From Epichloe hybrida (taxonomy: Eukaryota > Ascomycota > Sordariomycetes > Hypocreales > Clavicipitaceae), in contig JAFEKR010000062.1 of the NCBI GenBank assembly GCA_019022495.1, positions 111,183-175,182 on the forward strand: a stretch of 64,000 nucleotides of DNA. The letters are read 5' to 3'. The notes under the pieces are model-generated. The model was not told where the DNA came from, made no database searches, and worked only from the letters and a program-made list of their open reading frames with translations. The translations under genes were made by a program, and so were the position numbers. This document shows positions 11,173 through 21,881 of the stretch, in pieces; position 1 is the stretch's first letter; each line of letters begins with the position of its first letter.

Positions 11173-12466
11173 TCAGCCGCAACGGTGCACCGCTGGCGTG
11201 GAATGCGGCCTTGGCCTCGGCTTTTCAACAAAGGCGAGCTCCGAGCTCGCCATCGCCCCCCCCCCCCGGTCCACCGATCTGTACCAATTCCGGCTGGGGT
11301 CCCCCAAGCATTCCCCGACCGTAACGGGCTTGAAGCCGTTCCTGAGCATCGACTTGAGCATGTACTCGGTCAGATTGTAAACAGCTTGGTACACGGTGTC
11401 GTGCTCAACGCCCAACCACTTGGTCTTCTTGACGTCTTTCCCTTGCATGCCATTGTCCCAGATGTTCTTTGACTGCTGAATCTCCCCGGCAGAGTTGTGC
11501 AAGTATCCCTCGGTGTCCAAGTTGAAGTACGTGACGTGGTAGCCCAGTTCCCCCAGCCGCCTGTCCACCCTGTCGTTGCTGGCCGAGTACGGGGGCCGAA
11601 AATAGGTAGGGAAGTAGCCGAGGATGTCGGCGAGAGCAATCTCGTTGTAGATGATTTGCTTGTGCAGCTGGGCATCGCTGATCTGAGTCAACCGCTGATG
11701 AGACCACGTATGACTGGCGACTTGGTGGCCGTCAGAGACCATGCGCCTGATGAGATTGCGCCAGGGGAGGCCGTCGTCGTTGATGGCGCCTTTGCCTAGA
11801 TTGCGGCCAGTGATGAAGAATGTTGCTCTTGCGTTGTATTTCTGCGGGGAATGTGCTTTAGCATTTGGGGGAAGAAGAGATTTTTGTTGTTTTCCAACCG
11901 CAACTTGCCCCCCCCCCCCCTTCTTTTCCCCCGGGATGGGCAGTTTTTCCTCCAGCGTACGTACGTACCTTTAATAAGTCGAGCAAGTCCGAGGTGTACG
12001 AGTATGGCCCGTCATCGTACGTCAGTGCAACGACGCCATACTGTTCGCAATGATAGATGCCCCTTCCGTACGGGATTGCGCCCTTCTTTGGTCGGTCAAT
12101 GTCGGCTGTATCAGGACCTTTGGGTCGGATGTTGCCATCACAGCTGTCGCTGTAGTCGACTTGGCATGCTGGAGAGGAGCAGAACTCGAAACCCTTGCCG
12201 CACCAACTGATTGAAGCCATTCTTAGTAAGAACAAACATCAGGTGGAAATCCGCGGGTGAGGGACAACATACCCTTGTTTGGAGCAGCAATAACCCGTTG
12301 CACATGTTGCGCCTCCGCTGTTTGCACCGCATCGCTGGCCTGGACGCTGTAACAGGTCGTGTGAAAAGGGGGTCTCCTGTATTGTTGTTGTTCCATGACG
12401 CAGAAGTTGGAGATGCACACAATTTGCCGTGGGAAACAAAGCGAGTAAGACGATTGACAGCTTCAT
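11173..12466 (-). CDS. Chitin deacetylase-like polysaccharide deacetylase (CE4) with CBM18
   Basis: Exons (minus) 12466-12273, 12206-11969 and 11841-11173 give 366 residues. A short signal peptide (MKLSIVLLALFPTANC) is followed by a CBM18 chitin-binding domain (about 43-87) with the Cys pattern CATGYCC..GWCG..FCSS, which only forms across the first splice. The NodB domain has motif 1 TYDDGP (127-132), motif 2 SHTWSH with metal His188 and His192, and motif 3 RPPYS (226-230). The protein should be secreted and remove acetyl groups from chitin to make chitosan, in wall remodelling or shielding from chitinases. A possible further intron could remove the stretch coding residues 17-40 (GT at about 12418, AG about 12347), as that part does not look like family sequence. 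Intron 11842-11968 contains a C-run. Confidence 0.9.
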
Positions 12467-12622
12467 TTTCGAATCTACCAAAGACCGTTCTTTGCAAGTT
12501 TTGAACAAGGCGACAAAGCGTTCTATGACTTGCGATAATCTTTTGCCCCCCCCCTTCCTCCTTGAAGTGAGATGCAAGTGCACCCTGAGCTGAAGAGATT
12601 TTCCAGATGGGATTGTCTGCGT

Positions 12623-12629
12623 CTTTATA
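12623..12629 (-). promoter_or_regulatory. Candidate TATA box of the chitin deacetylase gene
   Basis: Minus-strand TATAAAG (plus strand CTTTATA) about 157 bases upstream of the start codon at 12466. Position and sequence fit a core promoter element; no other support. Confidence 0.4.
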
Positions 12630-13852
12630 TTTCTGATGAATCTTGGAAATACCCAATGCCTGTCTCGATGAAGCAAATGTTCAAGATAAACGTCAAACGC
12701 CTTTCAAGCTATTTGGAATCGTATGTTCTGGTACGCGCCGCCCCGCCCATGAAAGAATAATATGTATGCAGCGAGCCGTCTTTGCGTAGTACGCGCCCGG
12801 ACAAGGAGGGATCTTGTTCGGAAGAAAAAAAAAATGCTGTATTGGTACAACCTAGAGCTGACATCATAACCCATCATGTCCATGGTTTCGACCATCACTG
12901 AAGGGGGGGGGTTTTATTTTTACGCCGTGCATGGACTGAAGCTCGTGTAATCCCGGCCTCATGCAAGGTTGTACGTGCAAAATGGAGGGCCACATGGTTA
13001 TTTCGAGGGCGTAAAGAAGACCATCTCGGGTGGCGTTTCCGGTTCAGAAGTATGTATGTTGTAAATGTTTGGTTCAATGAGGGGTCTAGATGGGAAGTAA
13101 GCTGATGAGGAGTTCGGCTCTTGAACACTTTGTCATACTGCCTGCCTTGCGTTCGAAATCCCTTCCCTTTCGCTTAGACTGTTCTATACAAATCTGTCCT
13201 TTCGTATGACCATGGCGACTAAACTGTGACTGTGTCTCCTTCTTTCGTATCGCCCCTGAAAAGGCTCCTAGCGGATTGGATTCCTGCTAGCCGTACGGAC
13301 TAGTCGAGTGACGATTGCGGACATCTCGGCAGATATCCTGATGGCTTGACACGGTACACCTTTCATGGCTCCGAGGATTGCTCCAACAAGCAATGCGGTG
13401 CAGGTACTGGATGTGGACGTGGATGCGTGTCGTAGCCTCACTTCCGAGGCACTTCCGAGGCACTTCCCACGAACAGCTGGCACCCACCCACCCACAGCTG
13501 ACAGTTGGCTGGTGGCTTCGCGGTTCTGACGAAGCCCGCGATTGACCAAGGACATCAGCGATTGATAAGCACTAGTCTTTAAAATGTCGGACGCCAAACG
13601 GGTCACTAGATGCGCATATCGCGTTAGTCCCAAAACGGAAGAAGTACCTTTTCACCCAATCCCCTGCTAAATATACCAGCTCTTTTTAGTGGCGAATGCA
13701 GGCAGGTAGAATTCCTTCCTTCCTTTTCATCATTCCAAGGCCTCGCAACACAACGTCACGAAATGAGGCTCTTTTAAATACCCTTTGTCATAATATTCCC
13801 CGAGATACAGGCATTTTATGCGACCGCAGAAGATAGCTTCAATAAAATCAAC

Positions 13853-13946
13853 ACCTTCAAACATCAGCACCTTCAAACGTCAGCACCTTCAAACATCAGC
13901 ACCTTCAAACATCAGCACCTTCAAACATCAATCAGCACCTTCAAAT
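13853..13946 (+). repeat. 16-bp tandem repeat, about six copies
   Basis: Unit ACCTTCAAACATCAGC repeated with small variations (one AACGTC variant and one unit with a 4-base insertion). It lies about 520 bp upstream of the siderophore transporter start. Confidence 0.85.
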
Positions 13947-14467
13947 ATTGCACATACAGGCATCTTAATTAATCATCAGACGCGAGCCACACTAAAATTA
14001 AGTGTGAGGACCGACCTTCCGGATTGAGACTAACGCATTTAGTGACCCGATGACAATGGGCTGATCATCCGTACTTGGTCTGTGGCTTTTTTTTTTTAAT
14101 TCACTGCGGAAGACCTTCTAGTCCAATCAGCCGCTTCATTTCTGGTCCAGTTTTTTTTTTTTTGAAAAAACCAGGCAGCGCCGTTTTTTTCAGCATCTAG
14201 ATATATCAACATCGACTTCATTTACGTGTCGAATGTCTTGGGACCCTTTTTTGCTCTCCACGACTGACGCCCACACCAGTCACTTCCTTTTGCGGAGTAA
14301 GACACCGTAAGACATCACAGTGTGACGCACAACACCGATTCGCAGCACGTCAGCGTGTGTGTTTTTGTGAAAAGGTGAGCACCAGCATCACCGGTGACCA
14401 GAAGCTAGCTAGTAGCTACACACGTATCGTGGGACGTAATACGGAGTACAGCAATCAACCACACAAG

Positions 14468-16261
14468 ATGGGTCAATCAATCGAAGCGGAAAAACCGACG
14501 CCTCAGCCGCATGACTATAGTGCGCGGGCTGGTCATATGAGAGAAAGCCCATCACCAGTGACTGCCGCCGATGCTGTCAGAGACATCAGATCACCCGGTG
14601 TTGTACGCGTCGAGGCCGTCTCCTCCGTCATCACCAATCTCGACCGAGTCTTCATCTTCTTTGGCGTCTTCCTCATGGCCTACGTCTATGGTCTGGATGG
14701 CACGCTTCGATATGCCTACCAGCCAAGCGCGACCAGCTCCTTCAGCCAACATTCTCTCTCGGCCACGGTCAACGTCCTGCGATCCGCCATATCCGTCGGA
14801 GCTCAACCTACCGCCGCCAAGATCGCCGATGTGTTTGGTCGCGTGGAACTCATCTGCGTATCCGTCGTCTTCTATGTCGTTGGTACCATTGTCGAGGCAG
14901 TGGCCGACAATGTCGACGCCTTTTCTGGAGGCGCCATCATATACCAGATTGGGTACACGATGCTGCTTCTGCTTGTTGAAGTCATCATAGCCGACATAAC
15001 GTCTACTCGGGCCCGTCTCTTCTTCAGCTATATTCCAGCTCTGCCTTTCATCATCAACACCTGGGTTTCCGGGGATATCTCGGAAGCTGTACTTCAGGGC
15101 CCTGGCTGGAAATGGGGCATTGCAATGTGGGCTATCATCATGCCTGTCTGTGCCCTGCCGTTGATCGGCTCCTTGGTGGTGGCATCCCGCCGCGCCAAAC
15201 GCCAGGGCCTGCTCGGGGATTATGCGTCTGCGTTCAGGCAGCTTGGATTTCGAAACCTGGCTCTGGAGTTGTTCTGGCTCCTAGACGTCATCGGCATTGT
15301 TCTCATTATCGCGGTGCTTGACCTGATTCTGGTTCCATTCACCATCGCTGGTGGCGAGAGTGCCAAGTGGGGAGAGGCTCACATCATTGCTCCTCTTGTC
15401 ATGGGCCTTCTCTGCATTCCTGCATTCGTCTTCTGGGAGCTCAGGGCACCACATCCTCTCATCCCATTCATGGACATGAAGGATCGCGGAGTGTGGGCAC
15501 CCATGGGCATTGCAATCTTTCTCAACTTTGCCTTCACCATGCAGAGCGACTTTCTCTACACAGTCCTGCTCGTCGCCTTTGACTTTTCTGTCAAATCCGC
15601 CACTCGCATCCAGTCTCTGTACAGTTTTACCAGCGTAATAGTTGGAACGCTTCTCGGCTTGGTGGTGTACAGAGTCAAGCGGCTGAGGATCTTCGTTGTT
15701 GCCGGAACGCTGCTGTACACGATAGCTTTCGGACTCTTGATTCACTTCCGTGGTTCCACCGATGGTTCAGCTCAAGCCGGTGTAATCGGTGCCCAGGTTC
15801 TTCTCGGAGTCGCTGGCGGCATGGTGCCTTATACTGCGCAGGCCTCGTTGCAGGTCAATCTCAAGCACGAGCACTTGGCCGTCATCACAGGCATTTTCCT
15901 GGCGACGTACAATATCGGCTCAGCCCTCGGCAACACCGTCTCAGGCGCAATCTGGAGTCAGGTGCTGCCGGGGAAGCTCAACGACGAACTGAACCCCATA
16001 AACTCAACTCTGGGAGCGACCATGTACCTAGACCCGCTCAACACGTATACAAAGTATCCTGTTGGTACGCCTGAGCGCACGGGCATGATTCAGTCGTATC
16101 AATCCGTCCAGAAACTGCTCACCATCACCGGAGTCTGCCTCTGTGTTCCTCTCATCATGTTTGGAATCTTGCTGCGAAATTCCAAGCTTGACAACAGGCA
16201 GACGCTGGCAAAGGATTCGGATCCCGAAACCGAGACTGATGTGGCCACTGTGCGACGATAA
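14468..16261 (+). CDS. Siderophore iron transporter, MFS (ARN/SIT family)
   Basis: Intronless, 597 residues. After a ~50-residue cytosolic N-terminus the protein has repeated hydrophobic segments consistent with 12-14 transmembrane helices. It shows SIT-family features: FLMAYVYGLDGTLRYAYQ in the first helix region, the KIADVFGRVELICVSV loop (equivalent to the MFS motif A of siderophore porters), and a C-terminal extracellular loop with TKYPVGTPERTGMIQSY before the last helix. These proteins import ferric siderophores by proton symport at the plasma membrane or endosomes. Which siderophore is used cannot be told. No siderophore synthetase was found next to it; downstream is only decayed coding sequence. 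Start at 14468 chosen as the first ATG (MGQSIEAEKP); upstream open frame lacks ATG. Confidence 0.93.
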   Translation: MGQSIEAEKPTPQPHDYSARAGHMRESPSPVTAADAVRDIRSPGVVRVEAVSSVITNLDRVFIFFGVFLMAYVYGLDGTLRYAYQPSATSSFSQHSLSATVNVLRSAISVGAQPTAAKIADVFGRVELICVSVVFYVVGTIVEAVADNVDAFSGGAIIYQIGYTMLLLLVEVIIADITSTRARLFFSYIPALPFIINTWVSGDISEAVLQGPGWKWGIAMWAIIMPVCALPLIGSLVVASRRAKRQGLLGDYASAFRQLGFRNLALELFWLLDVIGIVLIIAVLDLILVPFTIAGGESAKWGEAHIIAPLVMGLLCIPAFVFWELRAPHPLIPFMDMKDRGVWAPMGIAIFLNFAFTMQSDFLYTVLLVAFDFSVKSATRIQSLYSFTSVIVGTLLGLVVYRVKRLRIFVVAGTLLYTIAFGLLIHFRGSTDGSAQAGVIGAQVLLGVAGGMVPYTAQASLQVNLKHEHLAVITGIFLATYNIGSALGNTVSGAIWSQVLPGKLNDELNPINSTLGATMYLDPLNTYTKYPVGTPERTGMIQSYQSVQKLLTITGVCLCVPLIMFGILLRNSKLDNRQTLAKDSDPETETDVATVRR

Positions 16262-18332
16262 AAAGTTGTCGGTTTGAATGGCATGGTTCATGTATGAGAT
16301 ACTTGACAACATGTACAACGTTTTAAAAATTACAACAATGTACATCACGTGCGAAGTGAGGCTTTTCTTGGCTTTTCGTGCCCTTGAGTTCGAGCAGAGT
16401 ATGTATGAATTGCGAGCTCAAAGGGCAACATGATTGTCACAGGCCAAGACAGGAGTCTGTCTTGCAGCGTATCAGTTCACCTGTCGTGACGAGATAGGCG
16501 AGATGTCGCCCGGGGCGGCGCAGCATCTCTTCATCCGGAGAAGCGGCGCTAAAAATATCTCCGAGCGAGAGACGGAGATCTGCCTCGAGATTGTAGGCCA
16601 CCTGAGCCATCTCGCGTTTATACCCGTCGAGCGCGCCGCAGTATACATACATGCTTGCCACCGCGATGCCACCAGAGACATACTTGGAGAGGTTGCGGGA
16701 AAAAAACTCTCGCACTATCTGAGAAATCCGGCATCTGGATCTCGGCATGAGAAGACCACACATGCGACAACTCGAGATTGACTGTCCAAGCGATCAGGGC
16801 ACTTGACGAGAAAGTCGCCGAGCTTCTGAGCCTCCTCGTTCATCTTGACGACAAGGCCGTTTTGGAGAGCTACTTGGTGGCGCCAGACCTTTAATGGCAG
16901 TTCACAAGGTGGAAATGTCGTGATAGCATGGAAGAGTTCTACGAGATCAAGTCAATTCTTTCGTCATTCTCCGTCATCAGGAGTCAGCAGAATCTGGGGA
17001 TGATGCCACCATATCCATGCACCAGCTCGTGCACTCGACGATTCGATCGTTCTTGGATATCGAATCTCACCGGCTCTTCCTTGCCAGAGGCGCTGCCTTT
17101 GTGTAGTGTTGAGGATATCGCAGCCTCAAATCGCAGCCTCAAGTCTAAAGCATCACCTTTTTATCCTTTCTTTGTTTATTAATGCAGATTCTTGATAAGT
17201 AATTTAAGGTCTTTAAATAAAGCCTATGATAAATCGCGATAACAACATCGCTTGCATCATTCCACATGAAGCCATGGCAATCTCTCGGACGCCTTTGACG
17301 CAAAATGGTTCCCGCACGTGCAACTCGTCACCAGACTGTCCACACAACTGTTCGCTCGCAAGGACAGCGTAGACCTCGCAGCAGATGCGCTTTTGAAAAT
17401 CTTTGGGCCGTGCTTGTGTTTTATTTTTCGCTTCTTCTGGCAGATGAGCGCGCGGGCAGATGCATGAGCTGGATAGGTTCTGCGTTTTGATCCCCGAGGC
17501 AATTGGGCAAGTACACGAAACCGGATGATGTCGAGCTGGAGAAAGTCATTGTCTTCTCAGTGCGCATGTTTACGACCCAATTTCTCCACGGCCCAGCCGA
17601 CTAGGTCCCCATGTCGTTCGTCTTTCTGACCGAACACATGACGCCAGCCGCCAGAGGATTGGCCTCGCCTATCTGCGTCTGAGCCAGCTCCCGAAGCTTG
17701 AGACCTGGTTCGCTCGAGGACGGCGGCTGATGGGCAAGATTCTCATGGCCCAGGGTGCCCTGTTGACTGTCCTCCTCGTCGGCGCATGGCCGATTTGTCA
17801 ATGACACAGGGTCGGTATCATGACGAATCGCCAACACGAATTATGCGTTGCCCCTTGGAAATTGCGTGCTCAGCCAGTTCCGCGCTATTCGGAGGGAGCA
17901 TGAGCACCAGTTTGGAAAGAAGTGGGTGGGAAGTGAGTGACGTGATCGGCACCCATCATCATCACGTCAATGGCTTATTTACCAGGCTCCGGGTATCGTA
18001 CTATCGCTCCGCAACCGGCGGATGCACATGGATGTGTTAAGGAGGAACTCCGCTCGAGGCGGTCGAACTCGCGACTTTTCCGAACTCCAATGACATCTTG
18101 TTCCAGGATTTGGGGGGGGGGGGGCGATTGCGCAATCATTGCCGACATTGGCATCCGAATGCAAGTTGAGTATAAAAGAAACCGGGAGCTGCTCCTTTGG
18201 CCTCGTGCGCAGCAACTTGCGAGTCAGAAAGTGCAAACAAGCAAAGCAATTGACAAACACTGAACCTCCTTTTTTTTTTCTCCGTTTTTTTTTTTGGGTA
18301 ACAACAAGGGCGATAGAGAAGAAAAACACGCC
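16262..18332. pseudogene. Region with decayed, unidentified coding sequence
   Basis: Several protein-like stretches occur in shifting frames, each ended by stops. Examples on the plus strand are a helical stretch (about 16780-16893, with ALDEKVAELLSLL then a stop), a piece with MHQLVHSTIRSFLDIES (about 17015-17075) and another with NLSDAFDAKWFPHVQLVTRL (about 17278-17400). On the minus strand 16437-16763 is open for 108 codons. The pattern suggests one or more dead genes. The MHxLVHSTIRSFL piece faintly recalls a motif after the NB-ARC/NACHT module of fungal STAND proteins, but this is weak. The last ~400 bp serve as promoter of the dioxygenase gene. Confidence 0.35.
18171..18177 (+). promoter_or_regulatory. 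Candidate TATA box of the TauD-type dioxygenase gene
   Basis: TATAAAA 162 bases upstream of the start codon at 18333, with pyrimidine-rich leader tracts (T-runs at 18270-18295) between them. Confidence 0.5.
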
Positions 18333-19645
18333 ATGGCACCCTCGGCGGTGGCAACTACCACGGTGGAACAGGCACAGCCTCGTTCAACTTTCAAACTAGA
18401 CTTTGGCAACTACAAGGAGATTGACCCGTACGACGTGGACAAGGACGTCGAGACTGGCAAAGTGGGCGGCAATGGAGCAAAGGTGAGGCAGCGGAAGCCC
18501 GATTTAGAGCAAATTTGAGTCCTGGGCCCTGACCATATTCCCCCGTCGGCCAGTATCCTCACTATCTCCCTACCTGGAACCCGGCGGAGAAGTTCGGACC
18601 TCTCGAGACATTCCGGCACTACGAGCACGGCAAAGATGCCGACACGACATATCCCAACCTGCTCCCCGAGGGCGTGAGCGTCACGCAACTCACGCCCACC
18701 ATCGGCTCCGAAGTCTCGGGCATCCAGCTCTCGTCCCTCACGGATGCGGGCAAAGACGAGCTGGCGCACTATGTCGCCAAGCGCAAGGTCGTGGCCTTCC
18801 GGAACCAAGACTTCGCCCGTCTTTCCATCCCCGACGCCCTCAAGTACGGCTCGTACTTTGGCCGCCACCACATCCACCCTACCTCGGGAGCCCCCGAGGG
18901 CTTCCCCGAGATTCACCTCGTCCACCGCGGCGAGGGCGACAAGGGCGCCGCCGAGTTCTTCCAGGCGCGCACCAGCTCCGTGGCCTGGCACTCGGACGTC
19001 TCGTACGAGCAGCAGCCTCCTGGCACTACCTTCCTCTACATCCTCAACAAGCCCGAGACGGGCGGCGATACCTTGTTCGTCGACGCCGTGCAGGCCTACA
19101 GGCGCCTGAGCCCTCTCTTCCAGGAGCGCCTGCACGGTCTGCGCGCCACGCACTCCGGTGTCGAGCAGGTCAACGCTGCCGCTGCCCGGAATAGCATCAA
19201 GCGGAGAGAGCCCGTCGTCAATGACCACCCCATTGTCCGCACTCACCCCGCCACCGGTGAGAAGGCTCTCTACGTCAATCCCCAGTGTGAGTCCCTTTGA
19301 TTCGGGTCAAAATCCCATCATCCTTCCTCTCCCCTGCGAAAAAAAAAAAGACCGCCTCAAGCTGAAGCAAAAGCTAACCGAACCAACCCAGTCACGCGCG
19401 AGATTGTGGGCATGAAGAAGGAGGAGTCGGATGCGATTCTCAAGTTCCTGTACGACCACCTGGCATATGGCGCCGACTTCCAGGCAAGAGTCAAGTGGGA
19501 GGAGGGCACCGTAGTCATCTGGGACAACAGAGTGACTCAGCACACAGCCTTGGTGGACTGGGAGGACGGCCAGCGTCGCCATCTGGCGCGCATCACCCCC
19601 CAGGCCGAGGTTCCTTACGAAACGCCCTACGAGGCCAGCAAGTAA
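18333..19645 (+). CDS. Alpha-ketoglutarate-dependent sulfonate/taurine dioxygenase (TauD/Jlp1 family)
   Basis: Exons 18333-18482, 18554-19286 and 19392-19645 give 378 residues in phase. The double-stranded beta-helix carries the Fe(II) ligands His196 and Asp198 (WHSDVSYEQQPPG) and the distal His345 (RVTQHTALVDW), followed by the 2-oxoglutarate-binding Arg in RRHLARIT. The layout, including the N-terminal LPEGVSVTQLTPTIGSEVSG element, fits fungal Jlp1-like enzymes. These oxidise sulfonates such as taurine to release sulfite for sulfur nutrition. Some relatives act on other substrates (for example xanthine in XanA), so the substrate is inferred. A cytosolic enzyme; no signal peptide. The second intron begins GTGAGT and contains an A-run. 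Confidence 0.9.
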
Positions 19646-20542
19646 TGGGCGAGTACATGGGCATGAGAAACGAAGCATACTGTTTTTAACCAGGTGATGA
19701 AAAGGTACTGTACATACGAGGCAAATGGGCCTGTGTCTGTGTCTGTTTCTGTGTAAATTCCCTCCCACACTGCACCGAGGTGGCGTGGCGGAGGCTCGGC
19801 ATGGTGATGTGGGCATAAGCTATGTGAACGGTGTGGAAAGCGATGATGATGATAGACTCAGCTATCTAGGCTATCCACGAGGCTATACATACAACGAGGG
19901 CAAAGACCCTCTTTGCCCTCAGTGCCGAGGTCTCGCAATCAGCCACGAATAGGGAAACTTGACGCTGTTTGCGGTGCTCTTGTTTGGTCCCGGGGCTCTG
20001 TGCTGGATAGGCTGGATAGGCTGGATGGCCCGGGAGGAAATCCTTGTCTCGGAAGGGCGGGCGTTTGAGGAGCCGTGAGAGAAAGAAGGAGAATTGAATC
20101 GTGTGTTGGACAAGTAATGACTCGTGATGCATCCATCATAATGCCGTTGCCATGGCAAATTCATGTTTCCACCGTGCTTATTTCCTCGTCTCAAATCAAG
20201 AAAAGAAAAGAAAAGAAAAAAGTAACAGAGCGAAGATGCATCCATTTATGCACAATCACTCATCTCACTCAGTTGGGTCAAGGTGCATTGAGAGCGGCGA
20301 TGCGCAGGCTCGTGGCAGCCTCGCATTCAAGGCATAGGGAGGGAGGGGGTGGGGGATGCCCTCCGTTTGATCAACTTCCGTTCTGTCCCCTCGCGCAAAC
20401 GGTTTGGCCTTTAATTTCACCGGATGGAAATCCCAGGAAGCATAAAAACGAGCCCTCCTCTCCCTTCTCATTTTTGGACAATGGAACAGGTCAACACCTG
20501 CGTCCATTCCCATCCTTCCATCATCTCGAAACATTCACCAAC
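19646..20542. other. Intergenic region, no supported gene
   Basis: 897 bp between the dioxygenase and GH16 genes. Contains AAAAG repeats around 20205-20220 and GGCTGGATA repeats near 20000-20025. The segment from about 20400 on probably contains the GH16 promoter. Confidence 0.45.
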
Positions 20543-21640
20543 ATGCCCTGGAGAGACAAACTCAAGGACCTCAAGTCCGAGCTCGAGCGGATGATCAAGC
20601 CTCAACAACAACAACATCATCATCATCAGCCGCCCCCCCTTCCCCCGATGGATACCCGGCCCCCTCTTCCAGGACCCAGCCCTGGCTTCCACATATACTG
20701 GTGCCCGAGATTCTACCCAGACACGCCCATCAGCGCAGAATGGGACGCCAAGCTGGGAAACGGACACAACGGCTGGGGCAATCAGGAATTGGAGCAGTAC
20801 ACGGCTTCTCCCGAGAATTCATTCCAGTAAGGCTTCTTTCGTCTCCCACGTTTTTTTTTTTTTTTTTTTTTTTTACTTGCTTGGCAACCCAACGAGCGAG
20901 CTCAGCTCTCCGTAAGCCAAAGCCTCTCGAATAGCTAGCCAGTAGCTCTGCATGTCAAGGTTCAAAAAAAAAACTGACATCACCGCAGCACCCCGGACGG
21001 CCGTCTCGTCATCCGCGCCCTGGCAAACAATTCCTCGCAGGATTCGAAACAGCAATACACGTCTGCTCGTCTCGTGAGCAGGACCACTCTTGCTCGTGAT
21101 CAGGGCGTTCTCACGGCCGTCATCTTGTCCCCTTGCGCAGAGGGCATCTGGCCCGCGTTCTGGCTGCTTCCGCGGGAGCCCTTCTGCTGGCCGACGGACG
21201 GCGAGATCGACATCGCGGAGACGTGGAACGGCGACGGCGAGAACAGGAGCTGTCTCCACTGGGGCCAGCATCACGACAAGGACAAGCACCGCGTGCGGGC
21301 CACAAAGATACACGACATGCATGCCCGGCCTGTGCGGTACGACTTTGCGTGGCAGCAGCCCGGGGGGCGGGCCGGCCAAGGTCGGATGGTGTGGTACATT
21401 GATGGCAGGCCCGTGATGAAGGCGTCCGTCCCCGAGGGGACGCGGCCCATGAGAGACATGACCGTATTGCTGAATGTCGCCATGGGGGGCAACGTCTGCG
21501 GCCAAAAGAAGCCGGCGGATGGCCATTACGACATGGTTGTTTCGATCTTGCATTTGGCGAGTGAGCTGCAACATGGTGGCTGGGATCGCTTTGAGAACGA
21601 CTGGGCGAGTCGTGGCACGCCGCAGGGGAATACTTATTAA
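20543..21640 (+). CDS. GH16 family glucan hydrolase-like protein
   Basis: Exons 20543-20826 and 20989-21640 give 311 residues; the splice makes the family junction SFHTPDGRLVIRA. The catalytic signature is EIDIAE at residues 167-172, with Glu167 as nucleophile and Glu172 as acid/base, preceded by GIWPAFWLLP and followed by the HWGQHHDKDKH loop. The sequence fits endo-1,3(4)-beta-glucanase-type GH16. Unlike most secreted members, the N-terminus (MPWRDKLKDLKSELERMIKP, then Gln/His and Pro runs) has no signal peptide, so the product may be intracellular or the true first exon may lie upstream. The intron contains a T-run of about 23 bases. Confidence 0.85.
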
Positions 21641-21881
21641 GTCGTGGCTTGTGTGTGGTGTCTACTGAAATACATTCTGGGTTTCGCTCTGACTGACTGA
21701 TTCAAACAATGCCTGTCTGTCCTGTGTCCGTTCAAGATAGAGGCTCCCAACTTTCGCTTCTTGTCTTTCATCACTCATGGGAGTCACATGTCACACAATG
21801 GGGAAAAAAAAGAAGAAAAAAAGAAAAAAAAAAAAGTTGAATGCCGTCATCATCACCATGTATGCTCCATGTACATTTCAT

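Larger units (their letters stand above)
12467..14467. other. Intergenic region between divergent chitin deacetylase and siderophore transporter
   Basis: About 2 kb with no supported gene. It holds the two divergent promoters, a 16-bp tandem repeat (13853-13946), short T and A runs (14087-14098, 14151-14163) and an exact TACGGAGTA motif at 14440-14448. No HGATAR-type GATA site cluster was noticed near the transporter start. Confidence 0.45.

Noticed and set aside
14357..14467. Extending the siderophore transporter start upstream of 14468
   Set aside because: The frame is open but has no ATG, and the added residues do not look like the family.
16437..16763. Minus-strand 108-codon frame considered as a standalone gene
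   Set aside because: No recognisable domain, and neighbouring fragments in other frames suggest decay; kept only as part of the decayed region.
18030..18080. Possible tRNA-like box (GGTCGAACTCG)
   Set aside because: No complete A box, acceptor stem or cloverleaf could be built. No tRNA was supported anywhere in the window.
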